Of a stretch of 64,000 bases of DNA, positions 1 to 8,886 are shown one piece after another. How positions within the stretch are numbered: the stretch's first letter is position 1; each line of letters begins with the position of its first letter. Origin of the DNA: Flavobacterium sp. I3-2 (GTDB lineage: Bacteria > Bacteroidota > Bacteroidia > Flavobacteriales > Flavobacteriaceae); assembly GCF_013389595.1 (NCBI RefSeq), contig NZ_CP058306.1, forward strand, positions 3,224,001-3,288,000, written 5' to 3'. The translations under genes and the position numbers were made by a program. Under the pieces are notes generated by a model that saw only the letters and a program-made list of their open reading frames with translations, made no database searches and had not been told where the DNA came from.

Positions 1-2
1 AA

Positions 3-608
3 GTGTATAAAATTGTACCATTTGAAATACATATTACTACAAACTATTTGACCCCATGTCGTCAAAATGAGTTTATTGCTGTATGTGCTAAGATTGATGC
101 CAAACCATTAATGATAGAACTTTCGGCGGGTAAATTTATAAAACAACCTATGTTTAGTAAAATAGTATTTTCAGATAACATTAAAAATGTTTTAGCCATT
201 TCTACCGAATTATCAAAACATTTAACTAAAGAGAATTTTATAATTAAACGTCTCAAAATTGAGATTCCTGCAGAAAATTTCGATTTATTTCAAAATTATA
301 AATCTTCTTTTCAAAAATATTTTGAATGGCACGGGAAAATTGATTATTCTCAAATTGATAATTTAAATGAGATTTGTAAAAAACACAACGTGCATTTATC
401 ATTAAATTCATTAAAAAATGAAAGTAATAAACGTTTTATCACTTTGAGAGAATTTGGATCTAAAATTGAATTTGAAAACAGAGTAAATAAACTCGTAAAA
501 GACCTTAAAAAAGGTAATTGGACAATTTTTAAACAAGAAGCAGAATATTGTATTTATGATAACAATAAATTTCTAGATACAGGCTGGCTACCTCAATTAG
601 AGAATTAA
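3..608 (+). CDS. Hypothetical protein, partner of AbiEii-like nucleotidyltransferase
   Basis: 201 codons from a GTG at position 3; because the window begins here, the true start may lie upstream, so treat the N-terminus as uncertain. No named domain is recognised. The C-terminal third has a recognisable shape: HLSLN at 131-135, RFITLREFG at 144-152, then EAEYCIYDN and LDTGW at 179-195, a pattern I believe occurs in uncharacterised proteins of several phyla. No signal peptide or membrane segment. The stop codon is 2 nt before the ATG of the next gene, an AbiEii-like nucleotidyltransferase, so the two are almost certainly cotranscribed and may act together. It does not look like the winged-helix antitoxin AbiEi. 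Function unknown. Confidence 0.7.
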   Translation: MYKIVPFEIHITTNYLTPCRQNEFIAVCAKIDAKPLMIELSAGKFIKQPMFSKIVFSDNIKNVLAISTELSKHLTKENFIIKRLKIEIPAENFDLFQNYKSSFQKYFEWHGKIDYSQIDNLNEICKKHNVHLSLNSLKNESNKRFITLREFGSKIEFENRVNKLVKDLKKGNWTIFKQEAEYCIYDNNKFLDTGWLPQLEN

Positions 609-610
609 AA

Positions 611-1660
611 ATGGAAACAACCGAATACAAAAAATTTGAGATGATAGCTCACGAAGCTTTTATTCGTAGAGCTGCTTTAATCAATTCTCCTTTTATGTTA
701 AAAGGTAGTTATGTAACTCGACAATATTTCAATAATTCTAAAGATAGAATTCCTGCTGACCTTGATTGGGTTTACCTAAACAAAATCAATGATGAAGATA
801 CTGCAAAAGAAATATTTAATAAATGGGCTACTGAAATAACTGAACTTAAATTAAATGATGGGGTAAAATTTAGATCTTTTAAGGAAAATGAATTTTGGAG
901 AAAAATTGACTATGCTATGGCAGATGATTTTCCAACAGTTAATACTGATTTAATATGTTGGGTTGGAGAAACTAAACTTGATATTGATATAGACATTTCA
1001 TTTAACTTGGATATTGACCACTCGCCAATTTCATTAATTTATAAACCAATTAATGGAGAATTTTTTATTATAGCTAACACTGTTCCATTAAGTTTACAAG
1101 TGTCTTGGAAAATACACCAAACACTGGTAAGGCCTCGTTTTAAGGACTTATTTGATTTAATACATTTAGTTCAAAACCATAGCTTTGATAAAAAAACATT
1201 AGAATTATCTAAACAGGCACTTATCAAGGAATGCAAAGCAGACAATGTGGATTTAAATAAATTGGTTTATTTTCTGAATTATGAAATTGACAAACTTTTC
1301 CCAAATAATTCCATTAATGAAAATTGGGATTATTGGAGGCTTCAAATAAAAAAACAAAATTATACTGAGAGAAATATTTTAAATTATGATAGTGCAGCTG
1401 ATTTAACAGACGTAGATAAATTACCTGTCAGTTTATCTATTTTTCTAAAACAATTTAAAGAAACATTGGAAAGTAAAGGGCTAAATATAGAATTAATTAC
1501 TGATTTAAAAATCTCTCCTACAAAGGATAAAACAAAGCTTGATGGGACAAATACCAATTTAAATCAAAATACCGTTCAACTGCAAGATAGTAAAAAACCA
1601 ATTGTGTTGGCTAAACAGAAAGTTAGTATTTGGAATAGTATTAAAAAGATATTTAAATAA
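611..1660 (+). CDS. AbiEii/AbiGii-like nucleotidyltransferase
   Basis: 349 aa with features of the MNT-type nucleotidyltransferases grouped as AbiEii/AbiGii toxins: a KGS at 31-33, followed about 17 residues later by the DLD pair (D50, D52) that would bind metal, a third acidic patch (D124, D126, D128), and the family's later RPRFKDLFDL block at 174-183. The last 50 residues are low-complexity and basic, with no assigned role. In the known type IV systems the enzyme transfers nucleotides to tRNA or other targets and is restrained by AbiEi. Here no AbiEi-like gene is present; the only partner is the 201-aa gene 2 nt upstream. Family assignment is from motif recognition; the toxin role is inference. 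Confidence 0.65.
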   Translation: METTEYKKFEMIAHEAFIRRAALINSPFMLKGSYVTRQYFNNSKDRIPADLDWVYLNKINDEDTAKEIFNKWATEITELKLNDGVKFRSFKENEFWRKIDYAMADDFPTVNTDLICWVGETKLDIDIDISFNLDIDHSPISLIYKPINGEFFIIANTVPLSLQVSWKIHQTLVRPRFKDLFDLIHLVQNHSFDKKTLELSKQALIKECKADNVDLNKLVYFLNYEIDKLFPNNSINENWDYWRLQIKKQNYTERNILNYDSAADLTDVDKLPVSLSIFLKQFKETLESKGLNIELITDLKISPTKDKTKLDGTNTNLNQNTVQLQDSKKPIVLAKQKVSIWNSIKKIFK

Positions 1661-1829
1661 AACTTAATCTAACTCGTTGTTTGAAAAAGAACTTAATTCA
1701 GTCTAAATTGAACGTTTCGGATTTGATTTTTTTTTCTTCGATAAATTACAAGACTGTTTGATTTCATTGTAAAGTACAACCAAAAAAAAATATTTTAAAC
1801 GAAAATAAAATCACAAATAAAAGGGACAA

Positions 1830-2249
1830 ATGAAAATAATTGTTGAAGCTATCATTTCAAAAGATACTAACTTAGTTTGGGACTTTTGGACAAAACCTGA
1901 ACATATCACAAAATGGAATTTTGCCACAGATGATTGGCAATGTCCAAAGGTAGAAAATAATTTAGAGGTTGGTGGAAAATATTTTGCAAGAATGGAAGCT
2001 AAAGACGGAAATTTTGGATTTAACTTTGAAGCAATTTATGATGAAGTGATTGACCTACAAAAAATCACTTATACAATGAGTGACAATAGACAAGTAACAA
2101 CAACGTTTGAAAATCTTGACGGTAAAACAAAAATAACTACAATTTTTGACGCTGAAAGTTCAAACCCAATAGAAATGCAACAACAGGGATGGCAAGCGAT
2201 TTTGAACAATTTTAAGAAATATACCGAAAAAAATTCACCGTTAAAATAG
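1830..2249 (+). CDS. SRPBCC / AHSA1-domain protein
   Basis: 139 aa covering one START-like SRPBCC fold. The N-terminal strand VEAIISKDTNLVWDFWTKPEHITKWN is the usual AHSA1 (Aha1-like) opening, followed by a GGKYFARMEAKDG loop, a Y/F-rich strand series and a C-terminal helix containing GWQAILNNFKKY. Such proteins bind small hydrophobic ligands; the substrate cannot be inferred. Soluble and monocistronic: 169 bp of AT-rich DNA separates it from the upstream nucleotidyltransferase, and the stop codon is followed at once by a foldable repeat element. Complete and apparently functional. Confidence 0.8.
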   Translation: MKIIVEAIISKDTNLVWDFWTKPEHITKWNFATDDWQCPKVENNLEVGGKYFARMEAKDGNFGFNFEAIYDEVIDLQKITYTMSDNRQVTTTFENLDGKTKITTIFDAESSNPIEMQQQGWQAILNNFKKYTEKNSPLK

Positions 2250-2250
2250 C

Positions 2251-2466
<216 letters not shown>

Positions 2467-2491
2467 AAATTTTAACCAAACCAACTCAAAA

Positions 2492-3334
2492 ATGAAGAAA
2501 ATAAAATTAGTATTACTTTCCTTAATATTGATTAATTGTCAAACCAAAAAATTAATTTCTAAATATCCAGTAAATATTGGCGATATTGAATTTGATCCTA
2601 AAACTGATAATCCAAATTTTAAACTTTGTTTTGATAAAAATGTACTTCAATATTTTTGGGGCACAAATGAAATTTAAAATTTTAAAGGTGAAAAAATAGC
2701 ATTGGACAAAACGTTTTTTGATAATTATAAAAATCAAAATTTTACCGAACAATCAGGTTTAATTAGAATTAGATTTATAGTGAATTACAAAGGTGAAACT
2801 GATAGATTTAGAATTTTGGAAATGGACGAAAAAGGAAACCTTGGGTATCGTGGATGGTGTAGACACCAATTTTTCAGAGATTATAAAGGAGCGATTGAAG
2901 ATTTTGAAAATTTAGAAAAATTGTTTAATGACATTGGATATTCACAAAATGGCTATTATCATTTGCAAATTGTTAAAGCAATATGTTATAGTGCCTTAAA
3001 TGAAAAACAAAAAGCTATTGAAATCATAAAAAAACAATTTGAAAAAGAAAATTATCAAATTGGCCTTTTTGATTATTATCAACTTGGTGTTTGCTATTAT
3101 CAACTTGAAGATTTCGAAAATGCTTAAACTGCATTTCTCTAACAATCAGGCATCAGTGAATTTGCTGAAAATTATTACCATCTTGGAAAAATTGCAAAAG
3201 TTCAAAATAATACTCCTCAATTTGAAATCTATAAAACAAAGGGAATTCATTTATACCAAAATGGAAATTATTTAAAAGATGATTATACACATCATTATAA
3301 CAAAATTTATTTGGAAACTATTGAGAATGAATAA
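2492..3334 (+). pseudogene. TPR-like lipoprotein gene with three in-frame TAA codons
   Basis: A single reading frame runs from the ATG at 2492 to TAA at 3332-3334 (281 codons) but contains three internal TAA codons at 2675-2677, 3125-3127 and 3140-3142. No frameshift is needed: the protein sense continues in the same frame after each stop. The N-terminus is a lipoprotein signal with lipobox cysteine at residue 16 (LILINC). The middle and C-terminal parts contain two or three TPR-like helical pairs (DYKGAIEDFENLEKL, DYYQLGVCYYQLEDFENA, ENYYHLGKIAKVQN). It would be an outer-envelope lipoprotein if intact. Recently inactivated pseudogene is the simplest reading; a sequencing error cannot explain three independent substitutions easily. 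Confidence 0.75.
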
Positions 3335-3522
3335 GTGTGTTTTTTTATTAATAGTAATTACAAAATCAATATTGAAGTTTTCTTACATTGAATATTTTTA
3401 CAATTTTTAAAATAAAAATAAATTCCGTTTTATTTTTTGGTTAACTCACCTATTTACGATTTGTCGAACAATATGCTCTAAACCAAAATTCATAATAAAT
3501 ATAAATTAAACTAAAATATCAA

Positions 3523-4098
3523 ATGAAAAAACTTATACTATTTCTATCAATTATATTTATTTTTCAATGTTGTAGTAGTACTAAGCGAAATAATTCAACT
3601 AGTATAAGTCAAAAAATAAATAATCCTAAAGAATCAAAAAACATCAATTACACGGTTGAATCTATAAAATACATTCGCGAAATACCATATATTGAAAACT
3701 GTAATGATCAAATTTTTTGGAATTTAGTAATACAAGGTAAAGATAATATTCCTGATTTAATTGATAAATTAACTGATGAAACCAAATTAGAAGCCGTTTA
3801 TGTACCAAGTTTTGGTGATGAATATACAGTTGCTGACGTAGCTTTAATAATTCTCAAAGAAAAAATAAAAGACATTCCTATTTTTGAAATCATAAATCAA
3901 AATCTTAGTACCGAATGCGGATATTGCACTTATTGGTATTTTGTGAGGGGAAATAAGAAAAATAGATATTTTTTACAGAATAATTTCAAAAAATGGTATG
4001 AAACCAATGAAAATAATTTAATTTGGGTTGAGTCATTAAAATCATTAACAGGCGATTGTCTTTCACCAGCAAAAGGACATTATGAAATTAAAAAATAA
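3523..4098 (+). CDS. Hypothetical lipoprotein
   Basis: 191 aa beginning with a lipoprotein signal peptide (MKKLILFLSIIFIFQCC, lipobox cysteine 16 or 17), so probably anchored in the cell envelope. The mature part has no domain I can name: a charged segment with ENCNDQIFWNLVIQGKDNIPDLIDKLTD around 55-85, and cysteines at ECGYCTYW near 132. Monocistronic, preceded by 188 bp of noncoding DNA that holds the ACTCACCTATTT motif (3446-3457) also found in the upstream repeat element. Composition is as AT-rich as its neighbours. Function unknown. Confidence 0.8.
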   Translation: MKKLILFLSIIFIFQCCSSTKRNNSTSISQKINNPKESKNINYTVESIKYIREIPYIENCNDQIFWNLVIQGKDNIPDLIDKLTDETKLEAVYVPSFGDEYTVADVALIILKEKIKDIPIFEIINQNLSTECGYCTYWYFVRGNKKNRYFLQNNFKKWYETNENNLIWVESLKSLTGDCLSPAKGHYEIKK

Positions 4099-4170
4099 GT
4101 CATTTTACTCGATAATATGAGATAAGTTAACAAAAACTACAAAATGTATAGTCCACACAAATTTTAAATT

Positions 4171-4650
4171 CTATTTCTCATGTGGTTTGAACAAATTTAA
4201 AGGCAATTCCAAGCTGTTTTTTGTAATTCCCATGACGACAATTGTGCGAAACTTTTTGATATTTTCATTGCCAAAAAATATGCTTCGGGTAAGATTTTCG
4301 TAATAAGCCATTGATGGAACAACCATTACCAGAAAAAAATCGGACTCGCCAGTAACATAATAACATTGTTGAATTTCAGAAACTTTTTCAAATTCATATT
4401 TCAAAGCATCTATTTGTTCTATTTTTTCGCTGTCCAAAAAAATCTCAACAAGAATAGTAACATTATTTCCTATTTTTTCTCTATCAATTACAGTAATATC
4501 TTTTTCGATAATTCCCAATTCGCGCATTTTTTTTATTCGCCTCTGGACTGCAGCTGCAGATAATCCAATTTCGTATCCAACATCTCTTTGTGGAGTTAAA
4601 TTATTCTTTTGAAGAATATTTAAAATTTTATAATCAAATAAATCTAACAT
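4171..4650 (-). CDS. Lrp/AsnC family transcriptional regulator
   Basis: 159 aa with the two domains of the Lrp/AsnC family: an N-terminal winged helix-turn-helix (about 4-60, including the recognition region GLSAAAVQRRIKKMRELGII) and a C-terminal RAM/AsnC ligand-binding ferredoxin-like domain (about 66-150, with YYVTGESDFFLVMVV). Such regulators respond to amino acids. It is transcribed divergently from the EamA exporter at 4749, a classic pairing in which the Lrp protein controls amino-acid export. The intergenic region carries an inverted repeat that covers both presumed -7 elements. Confidence 0.9.
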   Translation of the reverse strand: MLDLFDYKILNILQKNNLTPQRDVGYEIGLSAAAVQRRIKKMRELGIIEKDITVIDREKIGNNVTILVEIFLDSEKIEQIDALKYEFEKVSEIQQCYYVTGESDFFLVMVVPSMAYYENLTRSIFFGNENIKKFRTIVVMGITKNSLELPLNLFKPHEK

Positions 4651-4669
4651 TCAAAAATTATTAATGAAA

Positions 4670-4730
4670 CAAAATTGCAAAATAATCATCAAATTTAATG
4701 AAAAAACAATATCATTTTAGTGCAATTTTG
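4670..4730. promoter_or_regulatory. Divergent promoter region with inverted repeat, candidate Lrp site
   Basis: CAAAATTGCA (4670-4679) and TGCAATTTTG (4721-4730) are exact reverse complements, 41 bp apart, in the 98-bp gap between the Lrp gene and the EamA gene. Read outward, each half contains CAATTTTG, close to the Bacteroidota -7 element TAnnTTTG, placed about 18-19 bp before each start codon. The symmetry suits either two matched promoters or binding by an Lrp multimer that represses both. Confidence 0.5.
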
Positions 4731-4748
4731 CAAAAACAATAGATTTTA

Positions 4749-5681
4749 ATGGATACGAAAACTAAAAAGGGAATAATATTAGGAATAATAGCTGCAACAT
4801 TTTGGGGAATTTCAGGAACGTTAGGACAATTTTTATTTCAACATAGAGGAATAAATGTAGAATGGCTCATTACATTGAGATTATTACTATCGGGCATTGG
4901 ACTTTTAATTCTTGCAAAAAGCACAAAAAATAATATTTTGGAAATTTGGTATCATAAAAAAGATGCCATTCAACTTTTTACTTTTAGCATATTAGGAATG
5001 GTTGGTGTGCAATATACTTATTTTGCTGCAATTAAACATTCAAATGCAGCAACTGCAACTGTTTTACAATTTGCGGGGCCAATATTTATTGCCGTTTTTT
5101 TAGCTTTGAAATTTAAAAAATTTCCCAATAAACTAGAGTTATTAGCCATAATTTTAGCCGTTATAGGAACTTTTTTGTTAGTGACTAAAGGAAATTTCAA
5201 TTCACTTTCGATTTCTGGAACCGCTTTGTTTTTTGGAATTGCTTCTGCAGTAACATTAGCAATTTATACGTTACAACCCAAAAAATTATTAAAAAAGTAT
5301 AATTCAGCTTTAATTGTTGGTTGGGGAATGCTTATTGGTGGAATTGTCTTCAGTTTTGTAAAAGCGCCTTGGAAAGTTTCAGGTGAATGGGACATAAAAA
5401 CATTTTTGGCAATAGCATTTATAATCATTTTTGGGACATTGATTGCTTTTTTCTCATATCTAAATGCGGTCAAAATTATTGGCGGTCAAAAAACAAGTTT
5501 ACTAGCTTCTGCAGAACCACTAGTTGCTGTAATTTTATCAGTCATTTGGTTAAAAACCTCATTGTCTATTATTGAATTCATTGGTAGTCTTTGTATAATC
5601 TCAACGGTATTTTTATTAACAAAAAAGAATCCAAATAGAAATCATGTACAAAAATATATAAAAAAACAAAAAATGATGTGA
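4749..5681 (+). CDS. EamA-family (DMT) transporter
   Basis: 310 aa inner-membrane protein with about ten hydrophobic helices arranged as two EamA repeats (roughly 6-142 and 152-290). Typical drug/metabolite-transporter signatures include GIIAATFWGISGTLGQ at the start, AAIKHSNAATATVLQFAGP in repeat one and GGQKTSLLASAEPLVAVILS in repeat two. Substrate is unknown, but the divergent Lrp/AsnC regulator suggests an amino acid or related metabolite exporter. The short basic tail after the last helix (KKNPNRNHVQKYIKKQKMM) is cytoplasmic. Complete. Confidence 0.9.
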   Translation: MDTKTKKGIILGIIAATFWGISGTLGQFLFQHRGINVEWLITLRLLLSGIGLLILAKSTKNNILEIWYHKKDAIQLFTFSILGMVGVQYTYFAAIKHSNAATATVLQFAGPIFIAVFLALKFKKFPNKLELLAIILAVIGTFLLVTKGNFNSLSISGTALFFGIASAVTLAIYTLQPKKLLKKYNSALIVGWGMLIGGIVFSFVKAPWKVSGEWDIKTFLAIAFIIIFGTLIAFFSYLNAVKIIGGQKTSLLASAEPLVAVILSVIWLKTSLSIIEFIGSLCIISTVFLLTKKNPNRNHVQKYIKKQKMM

Positions 5682-5715
5682 AACAAAAATTTAATTATCT
5701 TTATATCTAAGAAGT

Positions 5716-5737
5716 AAAAAGTGTGTAAGTTTTAAAC
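5716..5737. repeat. Possible remnant of an IS256-type end
   Basis: The segment from 5716 contains GTGTGTAAGTTTTAAA, matching the reverse complement of the right end of the IS256-family element at 44008-44036 apart from a one-base gap. No transposase fragment lies beside it, so this could be a solo end or chance similarity in AT-rich DNA. Confidence 0.25.
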
Positions 5738-5823
5738 CAATTTATGCTTATTTTTGAAAAAGGCTCAGATTACAAAATCCAAGCCCTAATATTTTTAATT
5801 TACATACTTTAAGATACAATATC

Positions 5824-7431
5824 TTAATGATGATATCGAAGATTATATTCTTTTGGATATTTTATCTCATACGAAAATGGAATTTTAGCCATTGATCCAC
5901 TTGCTATATTCCTATTCCAAAGAATTGAACCAGTATCTTTATCAAAATTACCATCGCCAAGTTCCAAAGCTTTTACAACAATTTTACTGTTTTCACTTAT
6001 CGGAATTTGGTCTAAAATTTCGATATCAATGGAACTTTTTGTATTATTTCGAATTGAAATTTCGTAAGTTTCTGTTTCCCATTTATTCGAATTTAATGTT
6101 TTGGTTGCCGTTTTATCTTCTATTTTAAAACGTTTTGCAATAATTCGTTCGTCAACACCTAAAGAAATCGGGAAATCATCTTTTATATAATTTGTGGTAA
6201 TAGAAGTTTTTCCAATATAATTATCATCAAAATATATCGAAGCTTCACCCGAAATTAAATTTAAGTTTTGCCAATTTTTCACAAAAGCCATTAAATAAAC
6301 CTGATTGCTTACTTTTGGAACTACATGATATTTATATTCGGCTTGAACCGTTTTTTTATCCAAAATTACATATTGCTCTTTGTCTTGACTTTTTATATTT
6401 TGATTGTAATTTAATTCATACAAAATATTCATCTGACTTTCTGCAACTTGAGTAACAGGAACATCAAACGCAACTTCTTCTGACTTTTTATCACGCATTT
6501 GATAACTATTTGCATAAACTCGCATATCGCTTGAACCTTTAGCTGATATCATATCAAAATTCTGAGAAACATATTCACTTACATACAACGGATTTAAAAT
6601 TGGTCTGTCTTGATTATAAATCGGTAAATAAGTTGATAAATGAAGTTTTATGTTATTCCAGTCTTGTCCTGTTTTTTGATACACAGCACCTTTATAAACT
6701 ATTTCTAACGGTTCTTTTACAGATATGGCTCTTAAATCATAAGACGGAACCCAACCTGCATTATTTACAACATACGAAATATTTATGGATACGTTTTGAG
6801 TTGATTCTGATTGAATCTCTAATAAAAGCTCTTTATTATTCTTGTTTTTATTAACTCCAAATTCTTGAATCTTATAATTAACATCTGTAATTTTAGTTTG
6901 TAAATCGCTAATTTTTTCATTCAACTCAAATAATTGTGTTTCAATAGTTAGCATTCGCGTAGAATAAAAATCAGAAAGTTTAATTAATTGTTCTTGAGGC
7001 GTTACCTTGTCACTTTCAGAAACTTTTAAATTATTTTCGATTAAGTTTTTTTCGCCTTCAAGAGTTGAAGTTTGAATTTCAATTAAACTTTTTTCTCTGT
7101 TTAATTTTTTGGCTTCTTCAATCAAAGCTTTTTCTTCAGCAGTTGGTTCAACTTTGTCAAGATAATTATTATGCGGAACAATGGACATTAAAGTTGTTCC
7201 TTTCTTCATTTCTATTTTATAAGTTTCGTCAATCAAATCATTTGGTAAATTAACAATCCGAATTTGATTAATTCCTTTTTGTAAGTTCAATGAAGTTTCA
7301 CCAAAAACTTTGGCCTTTGATAAATAAACTGTTGCAGCTTTTACCGTTATTTCTTTTTTGATTTCTTGAGCATTGACATTTAAATGAGTAGCCAATAAAA
7401 CAACAAAAATCCAGATGTTTTTTATATTCAT
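5824..7431 (-). CDS. DUF4139 (MuiA-like) envelope protein
   Basis: 535 aa with a signal peptide (cleavage after about residue 21, NVNA-QE). An N-terminal DUF4140-like domain spans about 25-120 (KEITVKAATVYLSKAKVFGETSLNLQKG), then a charged, probably coiled-coil stretch about 85-190, then the DUF4139 domain from about 205 to the end, including the characteristic NNAGWVPSYDLRA and GAVYQKTGQDWNNIKLHLST. Proteins of this type were first noted as mucoidy inhibitor A homologues; biochemical function is not known. Secreted to periplasm or outer membrane. Monocistronic, with convergent EamA gene downstream and divergent RNA-ligase-like gene upstream. Confidence 0.88.
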   Translation of the reverse strand: MNIKNIWIFVVLLATHLNVNAQEIKKEITVKAATVYLSKAKVFGETSLNLQKGINQIRIVNLPNDLIDETYKIEMKKGTTLMSIVPHNNYLDKVEPTAEEKALIEEAKKLNREKSLIEIQTSTLEGEKNLIENNLKVSESDKVTPQEQLIKLSDFYSTRMLTIETQLFELNEKISDLQTKITDVNYKIQEFGVNKNKNNKELLLEIQSESTQNVSINISYVVNNAGWVPSYDLRAISVKEPLEIVYKGAVYQKTGQDWNNIKLHLSTYLPIYNQDRPILNPLYVSEYVSQNFDMISAKGSSDMRVYANSYQMRDKKSEEVAFDVPVTQVAESQMNILYELNYNQNIKSQDKEQYVILDKKTVQAEYKYHVVPKVSNQVYLMAFVKNWQNLNLISGEASIYFDDNYIGKTSITTNYIKDDFPISLGVDERIIAKRFKIEDKTATKTLNSNKWETETYEISIRNNTKSSIDIEILDQIPISENSKIVVKALELGDGNFDKDTGSILWNRNIASGSMAKIPFSYEIKYPKEYNLRYHH

Positions 7432-7569
7432 AATTACATGTAGTTTGGTTAAATTGATAAAAAGTTAACAAAAAATTATCGGAAATAAAACAAAAATCGT
7501 GCTAAAATCATTTTACATAAATAATGATGTGATTTAAAACCTTAACATCAAGAATTAAAACAACTTTAC

Positions 7570-7577
7570 TATTTTTG
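7570..7577 (+). promoter_or_regulatory. -7 promoter element immediately before a start codon
   Basis: TATTTTTG fits the Bacteroidota -7 consensus TAnnTTTG and ends 4 nt before the ATG at 7582. If used, transcription would begin at or next to the start codon, giving a leaderless mRNA. No good -33 TTG was found at the right distance, so this may be chance. Confidence 0.3.
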
Positions 7578-7581
7578 ATTT

Positions 7582-8151
7582 ATGGAAAATCTAAATCAAA
7601 AATATAGCATTGCAATAGTACCAAAACCCGAAATTGTTTTACTAATAAAATCATATAAAGATTTATTAGCTAGTAAAATAGGTAGCTATAAAAGTAAAAA
7701 TGCAATGGCACATATTACCATAAAAGAGATTTTTGCTAACGAAAGAGAACTTGAACTTACTATAAAACAACTTAATCGTTGCTGTGAAAATGTTTTTCCG
7801 TTTTCGGTTCATTGCGCTGATTTTGGAAGTTATCCAAGTAATAAAACAATCTATATTAAACCTGATTTGGATTCAAAAAAAGTCTTATTCGAGATAATGA
7901 AAAAAGTTCAGAAAAGTACATCAATCAAAAGCAATCACATCAGTTCTGACCCGCATATTTCAATTGGAAGAGGAATTGTAAAATTTGAAGAAGCCTTAGA
8001 AATTTTAAATTTTCCGTTAGATTTTAATTTTATAGTAGATGCAATTGTCATCCGAAAATTCAATCCAGAAATTAGACAATATGAAATTTATAAAACCATT
8101 CCGTTTTTGAGTTTACCTAATCAAGAACCTCAACAAATGAGTTTGTTTTAA
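7582..8151 (+). CDS. 2'-5' RNA ligase / 2H phosphoesterase family protein
   Basis: 189 aa with the two histidine motifs of the 2H phosphoesterase superfamily: HIT (44-46, in MAHITIKEI) and HIS (125-127, in DPHISIGRG), about 80 residues apart as expected. Members include ThpR-type RNA 2',3'-cyclic phosphodiesterases and LigT-like enzymes acting on RNA ends or cyclic nucleotides. Substrate here is not determined. The TAA stop overlaps the ATG of the downstream DUF4184 gene by one base (TAATG), so the two are translationally coupled. Confidence 0.85.
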   Translation: MENLNQKYSIAIVPKPEIVLLIKSYKDLLASKIGSYKSKNAMAHITIKEIFANERELELTIKQLNRCCENVFPFSVHCADFGSYPSNKTIYIKPDLDSKKVLFEIMKKVQKSTSIKSNHISSDPHISIGRGIVKFEEALEILNFPLDFNFIVDAIVIRKFNPEIRQYEIYKTIPFLSLPNQEPQQMSLF

Positions 8152-8867
8152 TGCCATTTACATTTGCGCATCCAGCAATTTTATTACCGTTCCGAAACAA
8201 ACTTTCTGTAACGGGTTTAATTATTGGTTGTATGTCTCCAGATTTTGAGTATTTTATACGATTAAAAATTTATAGTAATTTCAGTCATACTTTCTGGGGC
8301 ATCTTTTTTTTCTGTTTACCTGTTTCATTAGTACTTTCGATATTATTTCATCAAATTATTCGAAAACCATTGATAGAAAATGTTCCAAATTATATATACT
8401 CAAGAGTTGCTGTTTATCATGATTTCAGTTGGATGAATTATCTAAACAATAATAAAATCAAAATAATTTTATCGATTTTAATTGGTGCTTTTAGCCATAT
8501 TTTATGGGATAGTTTTACACATGATGACGGATTTTTTGTAAATCAACTTGACTTTTTGAAAAGTAATTTAACAATTCATCAAAAGGAAATTCCTGTTTTA
8601 AAAGTTTTACAACATTTAAGTACAATTATTGGTTTAAGCTATATGTTGATTCTTTTTCATCGATTACCAAAATTAAATAAACCAAAAAATCGAATTGGAT
8701 TGCGCTATTTCTTTATGATTTTTATACTCACAATTTGTTTTATTTTACCATTAATCCAAATAAATCCGAATACTTTAAAAATTGGAAATCTAATAGTTTG
8801 TTCAATTAGTTGTACTTTTATTTCAATTGTAATAACATCTATTTTTATAAAGAAAAAGCAACCTTAA
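8151..8867 (+). CDS. DUF4184 family membrane protein
   Basis: 238 aa integral membrane protein that begins MPFTFAHPAILLPF, the hallmark of the DUF4184 family, with GCMSPDFEYFIR near 27-38 and further histidines (SHILWDSFTHDDGF near 115) that resemble metal-dependent hydrolases of the YdjM type. About five or six hydrophobic helices. Function is unknown in the family. Overlaps the preceding gene by one base; the last codons overlap the left arm of a terminator hairpin. Confidence 0.85.
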   Translation: MPFTFAHPAILLPFRNKLSVTGLIIGCMSPDFEYFIRLKIYSNFSHTFWGIFFFCLPVSLVLSILFHQIIRKPLIENVPNYIYSRVAVYHDFSWMNYLNNNKIKIILSILIGAFSHILWDSFTHDDGFFVNQLDFLKSNLTIHQKEIPVLKVLQHLSTIIGLSYMLILFHRLPKLNKPKNRIGLRYFFMIFILTICFILPLIQINPNTLKIGNLIVCSISCTFISIVITSIFIKKKQP

Positions 8868-8881
8868 ATCTAGGTTGCTTT
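8855..8881. terminator. Bidirectional terminator
   Basis: AAAGCAACCT (8855-8864) and AGGTTGCTTT (8872-8881) form a perfect 10-bp stem with a 7-nt loop, flanked by A- and T-rich tracts, between the convergent DUF4184 and DEAD-box genes. Confidence 0.85.
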
Positions 8882-8886
8882 AAATT

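Noticed and set aside
1667..1673. attC core ATCTAAC after the nucleotidyltransferase gene
   Set aside because: It fits RYYYAAC, but no partner GTTRRRY was found before the next gene and no inner stem could be drawn.
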